A DNA stretch of 64,000 nucleotides, taken from assembly GCF_900105785.1 (NCBI RefSeq), contig NZ_LT629799.1, positions 744,001 through 808,000 on the forward strand, in the 5' to 3' direction. How positions within the stretch are numbered: the first letter of the stretch is position 1; each line of letters starts with the position of its first letter. A model generated the notes under the pieces. It was not told the DNA's origin. It made no database searches and was given only the letters and a program-made list of their open reading frames with translations. The DNA is from Microlunatus sagamiharensis (GTDB lineage: Bacteria; Actinomycetota; Actinomycetes; Propionibacteriales; Propionibacteriaceae). Positions 8,349-18,197 of the stretch are shown here, piece after piece. A program made the position numbers and the translations under genes.

Positions 8349-9436
8349 CCCTCCTCCACAGGACACCCGTCCGGCCGGCGCCGCAGTCCGGCGCCGGCCG
8401 GCCCGGGCCCGCACGGGTCCTGCGGCGGGCGACCTCCGCCTCGCGGCTGATGGCGGCCGCCCTCGTCGCCGTGGGTCTGCTGGCACCGGGCGGTCTCGCC
8501 GGGCACCAGACGCCGCTGCTCGTCGCCGGCTTCGTGCTCGGGCTGCCGCACGGGGCGGTCGACCACCTGCTGCCGGTGCGGCACGCCTGGGTGCGCCGCG
8601 GTCTGCGTCCGATGCTCGTGGTGCTGGCCGCGTACGTCGGGGTGGCCCTGCTCGCGTACGCCGGGCTCCGGCTCGCCGGACCGGTCGTGCTGCCCGTGCT
8701 GCTGGTCGTCTCGGTGCTGCACTTCGGCGCCGGTGACCTCGAGGTCACCGGCGCCGGGCGCGGCCGCGGCGGTGCCGTCCGCCTGCTGCTCGCGGCGGGC
8801 CGCGGGGCTCCCGTCGTCGCCGGGCCGCTCCTCGCCTGGCCGGCGGCGACCGGGTCGGCCCTCGCGGTGGTCGGGCTGGGGGCGGCGCCCGGCACCGCAG
8901 CCGCGACGGTCGCCGGCTGGGTCCTGCTGGGCCTGGCGCTGGCCGCCGCCGGGCTCGCCCTGCACGACGGCCGACCCGGTGACGCGCTCGACGTCGCCCT
9001 GCTGGTCGCGCTGTTCGTCCTCGTCCCGCCGCTCGCCGCCTTCGGGGTCTACTTCGGCGCCTGGCACGGGCTCCGGCACACCGCACGCCTGCTGGCCGAC
9101 GACCCCGCGAACGCCGACGACCTCGACGCCGGACGGCTCCTCGCGCCGCTGGGCCGCTTCGTCCGGGCGGCCGCCCTGCCCAGCGTCGTGGCGCTCGGCA
9201 CGGCCGGGGCCCTCGTGGCCCTGGCCGGCTCGGACGCGAGCCTGGCCGCGCCGGTCTTCGACCTGCTGCTCGCCCTCACCGTGCCCCACGTCGCCGTGGT
9301 CGCCCTGCTCGACCGCGACGACCACCGGGACGATCCCGCGACGAGCACCGTGAGCCGTTGGTCGCGGTCCGAGGTCCCGGCTCAGGCGCGGGCCGGGACC
9401 AGCAGCCGCAGCGCGGCTCGGAGGCGGTCGAGGTAG
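8345..9436 (+). CDS. blh: Brp/Blh-family beta-carotene 15,15'-dioxygenase
   Basis: Multi-helix membrane enzyme that cleaves beta-carotene to two retinal molecules, supplying chromophore for the adjacent rhodopsin. It has 363 residues. Histidine motifs of the family are present: GLPHGAVDH near residue 65, LHFGAGD, AWHGLRH and VPHVAVV; these bind the active-site iron. The GTG start overlaps the rhodopsin stop (GTGA). The last 55 bp overlap the 3' end of the convergent tetR gene, giving an Arg/Ser-rich tail that may be dispensable. No carotenoid biosynthesis genes (crtE/B/I/Y) are in the window, so beta-carotene must come from elsewhere in the genome. Confidence 0.92.
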   Translation: MTLLHRTPVRPAPQSGAGRPGPARVLRRATSASRLMAAALVAVGLLAPGGLAGHQTPLLVAGFVLGLPHGAVDHLLPVRHAWVRRGLRPMLVVLAAYVGVALLAYAGLRLAGPVVLPVLLVVSVLHFGAGDLEVTGAGRGRGGAVRLLLAAGRGAPVVAGPLLAWPAATGSALAVVGLGAAPGTAAATVAGWVLLGLALAAAGLALHDGRPGDALDVALLVALFVLVPPLAAFGVYFGAWHGLRHTARLLADDPANADDLDAGRLLAPLGRFVRAAALPSVVALGTAGALVALAGSDASLAAPVFDLLLALTVPHVAVVALLDRDDHRDDPATSTVSRWSRSEVPAQARAGTSSRSAARRRSR

Positions 9437-9936
9437 GCCTCGCGGGACCCGACCTGGTGCTTGAGCCCGACGGACACGCTCGTCAGGGTCTGCGCCACGA
9501 GGGAGGCGTCGTCGACCCGCGCGGCGAGGGCACCGGCGACCAGCGCCTGGAAGCGCTCCGGGGCCTCGTGGGCGGAGGGGTCGAGCAGCTCGGGGTTGTC
9601 GTCGATCACCCCGGGGACGTCGCGCGCGAGGGGTCCGACCCAGCGGCCCGCCCACCGGTCGTACGCGGCGAGCAGGCGTCCGGGCAGCGGCACGGCCTCG
9701 TCCGCCAGCAGCCCCTCGACCGCGCGCAGGTCGTCGGCGAGCGCGCGGGAGACGGCCTCCCGGAACAACGCCTCCTTGCTCCCGAAGAGGAAGTAGAGGC
9801 CCTGCCTGGAGATGCGCGCCTCCCGGGCGACCGCGTCCATGGAGGTCGCCCGGTAGCCGTGGCGGGCGAAGGTCTGCAGCGCGGAGGCGAGCACCGCCTC
9901 GCGCCGACCGTCCTCCACCTGGGTGCCCTCGTCCAC
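9382..9936 (-). CDS. TetR-family transcriptional regulator
   Basis: A 184-residue TetR repressor. The helix-turn-helix is at about residues 12-55 (ALQTFARHGYRATSMDAVAR then ARISRQGLYFLFGSKEALF). The GTG start at 9936 has no Shine-Dalgarno sequence but is preceded by TAGGGT six bases upstream, consistent with a leaderless transcript. Its promoter shares its -35 region with that of the divergent short-chain dehydrogenase gene, so one bound repressor could shut both. The simplest reading is that it regulates the dehydrogenase and itself. The 3' end overlaps that of the blh gene on the other strand. Confidence 0.88.
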   Translation of the reverse strand: MDEGTQVEDGRREAVLASALQTFARHGYRATSMDAVAREARISRQGLYFLFGSKEALFREAVSRALADDLRAVEGLLADEAVPLPGRLLAAYDRWAGRWVGPLARDVPGVIDDNPELLDPSAHEAPERFQALVAGALAARVDDASLVAQTLTSVSVGLKHQVGSREAYLDRLRAALRLLVPARA

Positions 9937-9942
9937 GGCCCG

Positions 9943-9994
9943 ACCCTAGCAAGCGGGTGGACGTACTAGACAGAGTTCGACCACTGCGTACAGT
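9943..9994. promoter_or_regulatory. Overlapping divergent leaderless promoters (tetR / SDR)
   Basis: Forward: TAGACA (9967-9972), 16-bp spacer, TACAGT (9989-9994), then 7 nt to the ATG at 10002. Reverse: TCTAGT (complement of 9965-9970), 16-bp spacer, TAGGGT (complement of 9943-9948), then 6 nt to the GTG at 9936. The two -35 boxes share the same bases, and neither gene has a ribosome-binding site, so both mRNAs are probably leaderless and mutually exclusive. Confidence 0.6.
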
Positions 9995-10001
9995 CGCGTT
10001 C

Positions 10002-10967
10002 ATGGACCAGCCGCTCGTCACCACCCGCTACGGCCCGTCGAGCACGGCCGACGACGTGCTCGAGGGTGTCGACCTCACCGGCGTGCGTGCCGTCGTCACC
10101 GGGGCGTCGTCCGGGCTCGGGGCGGAGACGGCCCGCGCCCTGGCGGCGGCGGGCGCTGCCGTGACGCTCGCCGTGCGCGACGTCGCCGCGGGCACCCGGG
10201 TCGCGGACGCGGTCGAGGGCGGCGGCGCCCGGCGCCCGGAGGTGGGGCACCTCGACCTGGCCGACGGGTCGTCGGTCAGGCGGTTCGTGAGGGCGTGGGA
10301 GGGTTCGCTGCACCTGCTGGTGCTCAACGCCGGCGTGGTGACGTCGGGCCTCGAGCGCACCGCGGAGGGCCGCGAACGGCAGATGGCGACGAACCACCTC
10401 GGCCACCACGCGCTCGCCGTCGGCCTGCACCACGCGCTGGCCCGCGGCGCCGCGGAGCGTGACGGGAGCCGCGTCGTCGTGCTCAGCTCGACCGCGCACA
10501 TGCGGGCCGACGTGGACCTCGACGACCTCGACCTCGAGCGCACCGCGTACGACCCGCAGGTCGCGTACGCGCGGTCCAAGACCGCCAACGTGCTGTTCGC
10601 CGTCGAGGCGACCCGGCGCTGGCAGGGCGACGGCGTGGTGGCCAACGCGGTCAACCCGGGCGGTGTCGTCACCGGGCTGCAGCGCCACTTCTCGCCGGGG
10701 CAGCGCGCCTCGCTCGAGGCGGCCGAGGCCGCCGGGGCCTTCGTCTGGAAGAGCGTGGGTCAGGGCGCGGCGACCACGGTCGTCGCGGCCGTGGCGCCCG
10801 AGCTCGCGCACACCGGCGGGCACTACCTCGACGAGTGCCGGGAGGCGTACACGGTCGACGACGACGCCTCGCTGGTCGACCACCCGCACGGGGTCAAGCG
10901 CTGGGCGCTGGACCCGGGCTCGGCCTCCCGGCTCTGGTCGCTGTCCGAGGGGCTGACGCGTCCCTGA
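10002..10967 (+). CDS. Short-chain dehydrogenase/reductase
   Basis: NAD(P)-dependent oxidoreductase of 321 residues, of the light-dependent-protochlorophyllide-reductase-like / retinol-dehydrogenase-like SDR subgroup. The glycine-rich cofactor motif TGASSGLGAETARAL is near residue 33. NAG is present in LLVLNAGVV. The catalytic Ser is in VVLSSTAHM, and Y-x-x-x-K is in VAYARSKTANVLFA. The ATG at 10002 is leaderless (TACAGT box 7 nt before it). The gene is divergent from a TetR regulator that probably controls it. Substrate unknown; retinal reduction would be a tempting link to the nearby rhodopsin genes, but nothing in the sequence proves it. Confidence 0.88.
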   Translation: MDQPLVTTRYGPSSTADDVLEGVDLTGVRAVVTGASSGLGAETARALAAAGAAVTLAVRDVAAGTRVADAVEGGGARRPEVGHLDLADGSSVRRFVRAWEGSLHLLVLNAGVVTSGLERTAEGRERQMATNHLGHHALAVGLHHALARGAAERDGSRVVVLSSTAHMRADVDLDDLDLERTAYDPQVAYARSKTANVLFAVEATRRWQGDGVVANAVNPGGVVTGLQRHFSPGQRASLEAAEAAGAFVWKSVGQGAATTVVAAVAPELAHTGGHYLDECREAYTVDDDASLVDHPHGVKRWALDPGSASRLWSLSEGLTRP

Positions 10968-10997
10968 CGCACGCCGCGGCGGCGCCGGCGCCGCTGG

Positions 10998-11555
10998 TCA
11001 CTCCGCGGCCCGCGCACCGGGGAAGGCCGCGACCCACGTGTGCTCGAAGATGATGTTGGTCTGCGTGGACGCCACCTCAGGGTGCGCGGACAGCTGCTCG
11101 AGGACGAAATCGCGCAGCGCGGAGCTGCCCGGCACGGCGACGTGGACGAGGAAGTCGTCGTCGCTGGCCAGGAAGTAGAGGTCCAGCACCTCGGGGCGTG
11201 ACCTCATCCGGGTGGTGAAGTCGCGCAGGAGGTGGCGCGCACCCGCCCGCAGGCGCACCGCGACCAGGGCCTGCAGCGGGCTGCCGGTCGCCTCGAGGTC
11301 GATGTCGGCGTGGTAGCCGCGGATGACGCCGCGCTCCTCGAGCTCGCGCACGCGGCTGTGGCAGGTCGAGGCGGCCAGCCCGACGCGGGCGGCGAGGGTG
11401 CTGTTGGGGATGCGCGCGTCGGCGCTCAGCACCTCGAGGATGCGCCGGTCGACGTCGGTGAGCTCGCGGGCGGCGGGCGAGGTCCGCCGTTTCTTCGGCC
11501 CGGGTGTGCCCGCCTCGCCGGTTCTCGCAGATTCGTCGGTCTTGTGTCCGTCCAC
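10998..11555 (-). CDS. Lrp/AsnC-family transcriptional regulator of alanine dehydrogenase
   Basis: A 185-residue Lrp-type regulator. After a basic N-terminal extension of about 30 residues, the helix-turn-helix spans LTDVDRRILEVLSADARIPN and LAARVGLAASTCHSRVRELE. The C-terminal RAM ligand domain contains EVLDLYFLASDDDFLVHV. The GTG start at 11555 follows GGGAGGA with 8-nt spacing. It is divergent from ald. In mycobacteria an equivalent Lrp (AldR) controls ald in response to amino acids, so the same role is likely here. Binding probably occurs at the dyads at 11579-11612. Confidence 0.9.
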   Translation of the reverse strand: MDGHKTDESARTGEAGTPGPKKRRTSPAARELTDVDRRILEVLSADARIPNSTLAARVGLAASTCHSRVRELEERGVIRGYHADIDLEATGSPLQALVAVRLRAGARHLLRDFTTRMRSRPEVLDLYFLASDDDFLVHVAVPGSSALRDFVLEQLSAHPEVASTQTNIIFEHTWVAAFPGARAAE

Positions 11556-11578
11556 CGGCAGATCCTCCCAGGGTGCTG

Positions 11579-11612
11579 GTGCCGGGCACGACTTCCTCCC
11601 TAGGTTCGTGCC
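11579..11612. promoter_or_regulatory. Candidate Lrp-type operator in lrp-ald intergenic region
   Basis: Palindrome GTGCCGGGCAC at 11579-11589 overlaps a second dyad, GGCACGA (11585-11591) / TCGTGCC (11606-11612), whose arms are 14 bp apart. Repeated GTGCC/GGCAC half-sites in phase fit the multi-site binding of Lrp octamers. Assignment is by position only. Confidence 0.4.
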
Positions 11613-11659
11613 GACGGCCCGGTGCGGACCGGGTCGTGACGTCGAGGAGGTCGGTCAGC

Positions 11660-12778
11660 ATGTCGGTCGTGGGAGTCCCCGCAGAGATCAAGGACAACGA
11701 GAACCGGGTGGCGCTGCAGCCGGACGGCGCGGCCGAGCTCGTGCACGCGGGCCACGAGGTCGTCGTCCAGGCCGGCGCGGGGCTCGGGTCGCGCTTCGCC
11801 GACGAGGAGTTCGTCGCCGCCGGCGCGACCGTCGTCGCGAGCGCCGACGAGGTGTTCGAGCGCGCGGACCTGATCCTCAAGGTCAAGGAGCCCGTGGCCG
11901 CGGAGTACCACCGCTTCCGCGAGGGCCAGCAGCTCTTCACCTACCTGCACCTGGCGGCCGACCGACCGCTGACGGAGTTCCTGCTCGAGCGCAAGATCGA
12001 CGCGATCGCGTACGAGACCGTGCAGACCCCGGACCGGCGGCTGCCGCTGCTGACGCCGATGAGCGAGGTCGCCGGGCGCATGGCCGTCCAGGCCGCGGCG
12101 CACCACCTCGAGAGCCCGCGGGGCGGTTCCGGGGTGCTGCTCGGCGGCGTCCCCGGGACGCCGGCGGCCAAGGTCACGATCATCGGCGGCGGCGTCGCCG
12201 GCACCGAGGCGGCCAAGATCGCCGTGGGCATGCGCGCCATCGTCCGGGTCTTCGACACCAACCCGTCGCGCCTGGCCTACCTGTCCGACGTCTTCGAGGG
12301 TCGCCTCGACCTCGTGGTCCCCAACAAGGCCCGCCTCGCCTCCTACATCGCCGACTCCGACGTGCTCATCGGCGCGGTGCTCGTGCCCGGCGCCAAGGCA
12401 CCCAAGCTGGTCAGCCGCGAGACGATCGCGACGATGCGCCCGGGCAGCGTCGCGGTCGACATCGCCATCGACCAGGGCGGCTGCTTCGAGACCAGCCGCG
12501 CGACGACGCACTCCGACCCGACCTACGTCGAGGAGGGCGTCGTGCACTACTGCGTCGCCAACATCCCCGGCGCGGTCGCGCGCACGTCGACGCTCGCGCT
12601 GACCTCGGCGACCTTGCCGTACGCCGTCGCCGTCGCCAAGGACGGGGTCCGGGGCGCCGCCCGGTCGTCGGCCCCGCTGGCCGCCGGCCTCACGACGCTG
12701 GCCGGGGCGCTGACCAACGAGCCCGTCGCCGCGGCCCACGGGCTCGCCTTCACCCCGACGGCCGACGCGCTCGGCTGA
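11660..12778 (+). CDS. ald: Alanine dehydrogenase
   Basis: NAD-dependent enzyme interconverting L-alanine and pyruvate plus ammonia. It has 372 residues, the normal length. The N-terminal catalytic region has VGVPAEIKDNENRVAL with the substrate-binding Arg, and VKEPVAAEY with the conserved Lys. The Rossmann motif is VTIIGGGVAGTEAAKIA. The end shows the family signature VVHYCVANIPGAVARTSTLAL. The ATG at 11660 has GAGGAGG at 11644-11650. It is divergent from an Lrp regulator and is followed by a strong hairpin terminator. The function is usually alanine catabolism, or NAD regeneration and glyoxylate reduction under low oxygen. Confidence 0.96.
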   Translation: MSVVGVPAEIKDNENRVALQPDGAAELVHAGHEVVVQAGAGLGSRFADEEFVAAGATVVASADEVFERADLILKVKEPVAAEYHRFREGQQLFTYLHLAADRPLTEFLLERKIDAIAYETVQTPDRRLPLLTPMSEVAGRMAVQAAAHHLESPRGGSGVLLGGVPGTPAAKVTIIGGGVAGTEAAKIAVGMRAIVRVFDTNPSRLAYLSDVFEGRLDLVVPNKARLASYIADSDVLIGAVLVPGAKAPKLVSRETIATMRPGSVAVDIAIDQGGCFETSRATTHSDPTYVEEGVVHYCVANIPGAVARTSTLALTSATLPYAVAVAKDGVRGAARSSAPLAAGLTTLAGALTNEPVAAAHGLAFTPTADALG

Positions 12779-12806
12779 CCCCTGATCGAGGGGCGGTTCG
12801 GCGGTC

Positions 12807-12840
12807 GGCAGCGGGCACCCGGGCACGGGTGCCCGCTGCC
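12807..12840 (+). terminator. Terminator downstream of ald
   Basis: Perfect 15-bp stem (GGCAGCGGGCACCCG with its complement) and 4-nt loop GGCA, 28 nt after the ald stop codon. Confidence 0.8.
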
Positions 12841-12882
12841 TCGGCGGAGTCGTCCAGGCGTGGAACGACACGCACGTAGTCG

Positions 12883-12908
12883 TGTGACAGTTGTGACAGA
12901 TGTGAATC
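12883..12908. repeat. Three tandem 9-bp repeats (TGTGACAGN) upstream of secreted-protein gene
   Basis: Units begin at 12883, 12892 and 12901 (TGTGACAGT, TGTGACAGA, TGTGAATCC). They lie about 80-100 bp before the secreted-protein start in the only AT-richer part of the intergenic region. They may be activator half-sites spaced slightly under one helical turn. Confidence 0.5.
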
Positions 12909-12984
12909 CTGTGGTTCCTGCGGCGGCCGTTGTTGGCGGTGCACGATGTCTGCCCACCCCCGTTCCGCTTCCCCAGGAGCAACC

Positions 12985-13734
12985 GTGCCCGTCCTGCCCA
13001 AGGTCCCCCTGCGTCGACCTCGAGCCCTCCGTCCGCTGACCGCCGCCGTCCTCGGCGCCGCCCTGCTCGTCCCGCTCGCGCCGGCGCTGCCCGCCTCCGC
13101 AGCCCCGTCCGCACCCCACGCCGCGCCCTCGAAGCCGGCCAAGCCCACCACCAAGCCCGACCGCGCCACGCGGGCGACGCTGGCGGCGTACGGCGACGCC
13201 GACGACTCCGGGCGGGTGCACCTGACTGGCTTGCTGCGCTGGAGCAACGGCAAGGGCCTCGGCCACAAGCAGCAGGTCGAGCTGTGGAGCCGTGTCGGCA
13301 GCCGCTGGTCGCTGGTCCGCCGGGCCACGACCGACCGCTCCGGCGAGGTCGAGCTGAGCGTCCGGCCCACGGCGAACACGACCTACCAGCTGCGCTTCGC
13401 CGGGTCCCGCAGCAGCGAGCTGTCCTCGCCCGCGAAGGCGTCGACGAGCCGTACGCTCACGGTCCACGCCGTCGCCCGCGTCGCCCTCACCGCTCCGGCC
13501 ACGGCGAAGCGGGGGGAGCGGTTCGGCATCACCGGCACCGTCGCCCCCGGCGGTTCGCGGCGCGTCACCGTGCTCGGCAACGGCCAGACCTTCACGACCC
13601 TCACCACGCGCGCGGACGGCACGTTCTCGGGCCACGTCCGGCTGCGGATGACCACCACGCTGACCGTGGTGCTGCCCGGCAGCCCGACGCTCGACGAGAC
13701 GGCCAGCGGCCCTCGCCGCGTCCGCGTCTCCTGA
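12985..13734 (+). CDS. Secreted protein with two Ig-like/bacterial beta-sandwich repeats, function unknown
   Basis: A 249-residue exported protein. The GTG at 12985 is chosen because AGGAG lies 6 nt before it and it gives a clean signal peptide (basic RRPRALRP, hydrophobic LTAAVLGAALLVPLAPAL, cleavage near ASAAPS). A Pro/Lys/Ala-rich linker follows. After it are two beta-rich segments that each contain a pattern of the form V-x-L-x-x-R-x-x-x-x-W/T ending in TTxRxDGxF, resembling carboxypeptidase-regulatory or Ig-like surface modules. No catalytic motif was found. It is likely a cell-wall-associated or secreted structural protein. It sits between two hairpin terminators, so it is monocistronic. 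Confidence 0.75.
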   Translation: MPVLPKVPLRRPRALRPLTAAVLGAALLVPLAPALPASAAPSAPHAAPSKPAKPTTKPDRATRATLAAYGDADDSGRVHLTGLLRWSNGKGLGHKQQVELWSRVGSRWSLVRRATTDRSGEVELSVRPTANTTYQLRFAGSRSSELSSPAKASTSRTLTVHAVARVALTAPATAKRGERFGITGTVAPGGSRRVTVLGNGQTFTTLTTRADGTFSGHVRLRMTTTLTVVLPGSPTLDETASGPRRVRVS

Positions 13735-13741
13735 CGACGAG

Positions 13742-13779
13742 CCGGCGCCGTCCCCGCCCTGCGGCGGGGGCGGCGCCGG
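13742..13779. terminator. Bidirectional terminator between secreted protein and HAD gene
   Basis: 17-bp stem (left arm 13742-13758, right arm 13763-13779, one G-T wobble) with the 4-nt loop CTGC, between converging genes. Confidence 0.8.
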
Positions 13780-13781
13780 TG

Positions 13782-14453
13782 TCAGGGCCGGCCGAGGCGC
13801 TCGGCCAGGTCGACCAGCGAGGACACCTCGAGGTCGGGGGCGACGAAGTGCGGCGGGTAGGTGTTTCCGGTCCGGTTGACCCAGCCCGTCGCCAGGCCCG
13901 CGCGGTGGGCGCCGTGGACGTCCCACGGGTGCACGGCCACCAGCATCAGCCCCGCCGGCTCGACCCCGCACCGCTCCGCGGCCCAGCGGTAGGAGCCGGG
14001 GCCCGGCTTCCAGGTGGGCGCGTCCTCGACCGAGAGGAGCTGCTCGAAGAGGCCGTCCACGCCGGCGGTGCCGAGGAGCGTCGCGCAGGTGCTGCGCCCA
14101 CCGTTGGTCAGGGCCACGACCCGTTGCCCGGCCGCGGCGAGGGCCTGCAGGCCCGGCGCCACGTCGGGGTGCAGCGGGATCGTGGCGAAGGCCTGCAGCA
14201 GGTGCTCCTTGGCCTCCGCCGCCGGGCGCTGGAGCGTCACGCCCTCGAGGGCCTGGTCCAGGAGCGCGTCGGCGACGGCGGCGAACGGCGCGTTGTCGCC
14301 GGTGGCGGCCAGGGCGAACCCGTCGCGCAGCACCTGGGCGAACCAGCCGGCGGCGAGGTGGCCGGGCGCGCCGACCTCCTCGAACCGTCCGGCCAGCGCG
14401 GAGGTGTCGGACAGCGTCTCGTTGACGTCGAAGAGGACGACCTCGGGTCGCAC
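13782..14453 (-). CDS. HAD-superfamily hydrolase, haloacid dehalogenase type II-like
   Basis: Soluble 223-residue HAD hydrolase. The nucleophile Asp9 lies in LFDVNETLSD; the FDVNETL variant is common in an uncharacterised subgroup annotated as type II haloacid dehalogenases. Motif II is VVALTNGGRST, the motif III Lys is in APTWKPGPGSY, and the acidic motif is in VAVHPWDVHGAHRAG. The GTG start at 14453 has CAGGAG 5 nt upstream. Substrate is not established; dehalogenation is only the family label. It is divergent from katG. The intergenic stretch contains an AT-rich TTTTTACGTA segment that could carry its promoter. Confidence 0.85.
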   Translation of the reverse strand: MRPEVVLFDVNETLSDTSALAGRFEEVGAPGHLAAGWFAQVLRDGFALAATGDNAPFAAVADALLDQALEGVTLQRPAAEAKEHLLQAFATIPLHPDVAPGLQALAAAGQRVVALTNGGRSTCATLLGTAGVDGLFEQLLSVEDAPTWKPGPGSYRWAAERCGVEPAGLMLVAVHPWDVHGAHRAGLATGWVNRTGNTYPPHFVAPDLEVSSLVDLAERLGRP

Positions 14454-14560
14454 GGCTGCTCCTGTCGGCCCGGGCCCGCCTTTTTACGTACGGGGTCTTG
14501 GACGGCTCTCGGCGGGATGGAAGGCTGTGCACCTGCGGCTCGGTCCCAGGGCACACCTGA

Positions 14561-16891
<2,331 letters not shown>

Positions 16892-16907
16892 GCGGTTCCC
16901 TGACCGT

Positions 16908-16969
16908 GCCGAGCGGTAGGTTGCCGCGGGCTGTCCCGGCGTGTCGGGCGCCGCAACCTACCGCTCGGC
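16908..16969. repeat. Dispersed palindromic element, copy 1 (terminator-like)
   Basis: Perfect 17-bp inverted repeat (16908-16924 with 16953-16969) whose core is GAGCGGTAGGTTGC. The 28-nt loop is GC-rich. It lies between convergent katG and the idnD-like gene. The same core recurs at 47044-47100 between another convergent pair. It probably terminates transcription from both sides, and the sequence conservation suggests an additional role. Confidence 0.8.
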
Positions 16970-16972
16970 GGT

Positions 16973-18031
16973 TCAGTCGGCGAACCGCAGCAGGACCTTG
17001 CCCGACGCCACCGGGTCGAGCGCGGTGGCGAGGGCGGTGAGCGCGTCCGCGACGGCGTACTCGTGCGTGACGACCCGGTCGACGGGCAGCGAGCCGTCGG
17101 CGAGGGCGGCGATCACCGCGTCGATCTCGTCGTTGAAGCGGAACGAGCCCACCAGCTCCAGCTCGCGGGCGATCGCCGTCGCGACGGGCACGGGCTGCGG
17201 CCCCGGGGGGAGCAGGCCGACCATCACGACGCGTCCGCCCCGGGCCGTCGCCTCGACCGCCGTGGCCAGGCCGGCCGGGCTCCCGGACGACTCGACGCTC
17301 ACGTCGGCGTGCACCCCGGCCAGCGCCTCGGTGTCGGTGGCCAGGAGGGTCCGGCTCGCCCCCAGGCCGCGGACCCGCTCCAGCGGCTCCTCGTGCAGGT
17401 CGACGACGACGACCTCCGATGCCCCGGCGCGCACGGCCACCGCGACCACCAGCGCCCCGATCGGCCCGGCCCCGACCACGAGCACCCGGCGGCCGCGGAC
17501 GTCGCCGGCCCGGCCGACGGCGTGCCAGGCCACGCTCGCCGGCTCGACGAGCGCCGCCGTACGCAGCGGGAGCCCGGCCGGCAGCACGCGGAGCATCCGC
17601 GTGGGCAGGGCCAGGTGGCGGACGAAGCCGCCCTGGGTGTGCGGCAGGTGCGCGGCGCTGCCGAGGTAGGTGCCGGCGGGGGAGAGGTTCGGTCGGTCGA
17701 GCGGGTAGGGCACCGAACCGTCACCCGCGTCCGGGCGGGCCGGGTGCACCGCGACCGGGGTGCCCGCGGGCGGGCCGGAGCCGTCGGCCGCGGCCGTCCG
17801 TACCCGTCCGACGACCTCGTGGCCGAGCAGCAGCGGCTCGCGCAGGATCGACGCACCGGCCGCGCCGTGGCGCCAGTAGTGCAGGTCGGACCCGCAGATC
17901 CCGCCGTACGCGACCTCGACGAGCGCCTCGTCCGGTCCGGGCGGGCGGACGGGGACCGTCTCGAGCCGGACGTCGCCCGCCGCGTGCACGACGAGCCCGA
18001 GCGCCTCGGTGGGCAGGGCAGGTTCAGCCAC
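16973..18031 (-). CDS. Zinc-type polyol dehydrogenase, L-idonate 5-dehydrogenase-like
   Basis: Medium-chain NAD(P)-dependent dehydrogenase, 352 residues. Catalytic zinc ligands are visible in GGICGSDLHYW (Cys), LLLGHEVVG (His-Glu) and ALVEPASVAWHA (Glu). The Rossmann motif is VLVVGAGPIGALV. The stretches GSAAHLPHTQGGF and ELVGSFRFNDE resemble E. coli IdnD strongly. The loop that normally carries four structural-zinc cysteines has none (HPARPDAGDGSVPY...), so the structural zinc site is lost. The GTG start at 18031 has AGGAG 7 nt upstream. It is divergent from an EryH/LerI-like isomerase, which suggests tetritol or related polyol catabolism instead of idonate use. The true substrate is open. 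Confidence 0.85.
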   Translation of the reverse strand: MAEPALPTEALGLVVHAAGDVRLETVPVRPPGPDEALVEVAYGGICGSDLHYWRHGAAGASILREPLLLGHEVVGRVRTAAADGSGPPAGTPVAVHPARPDAGDGSVPYPLDRPNLSPAGTYLGSAAHLPHTQGGFVRHLALPTRMLRVLPAGLPLRTAALVEPASVAWHAVGRAGDVRGRRVLVVGAGPIGALVVAVAVRAGASEVVVVDLHEEPLERVRGLGASRTLLATDTEALAGVHADVSVESSGSPAGLATAVEATARGGRVVMVGLLPPGPQPVPVATAIARELELVGSFRFNDEIDAVIAALADGSLPVDRVVTHEYAVADALTALATALDPVASGKVLLRFAD

Positions 18032-18197
18032 GTCGCGCTCCTGGTCGGTGTGCGACCCGGCCCGGCGCCGCCCGCAGCCGCACCGTACGGCACCTCGTCC
18101 GGGGCTCGGTCGTTCCGGGTCCCTCGGCTCCGGGTCCGGGGGCTGTGGTGGGGTGGGCGTCCGTCGGGGAGGTTCAGAGGGACGTGAGGAGCGGCTG

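Noticed and set aside
10002-10967. Short-chain dehydrogenase as a retinal reductase partner of the rhodopsin
   Set aside because: It has its own promoter and regulator and generic SDR motifs; proximity alone is not enough.
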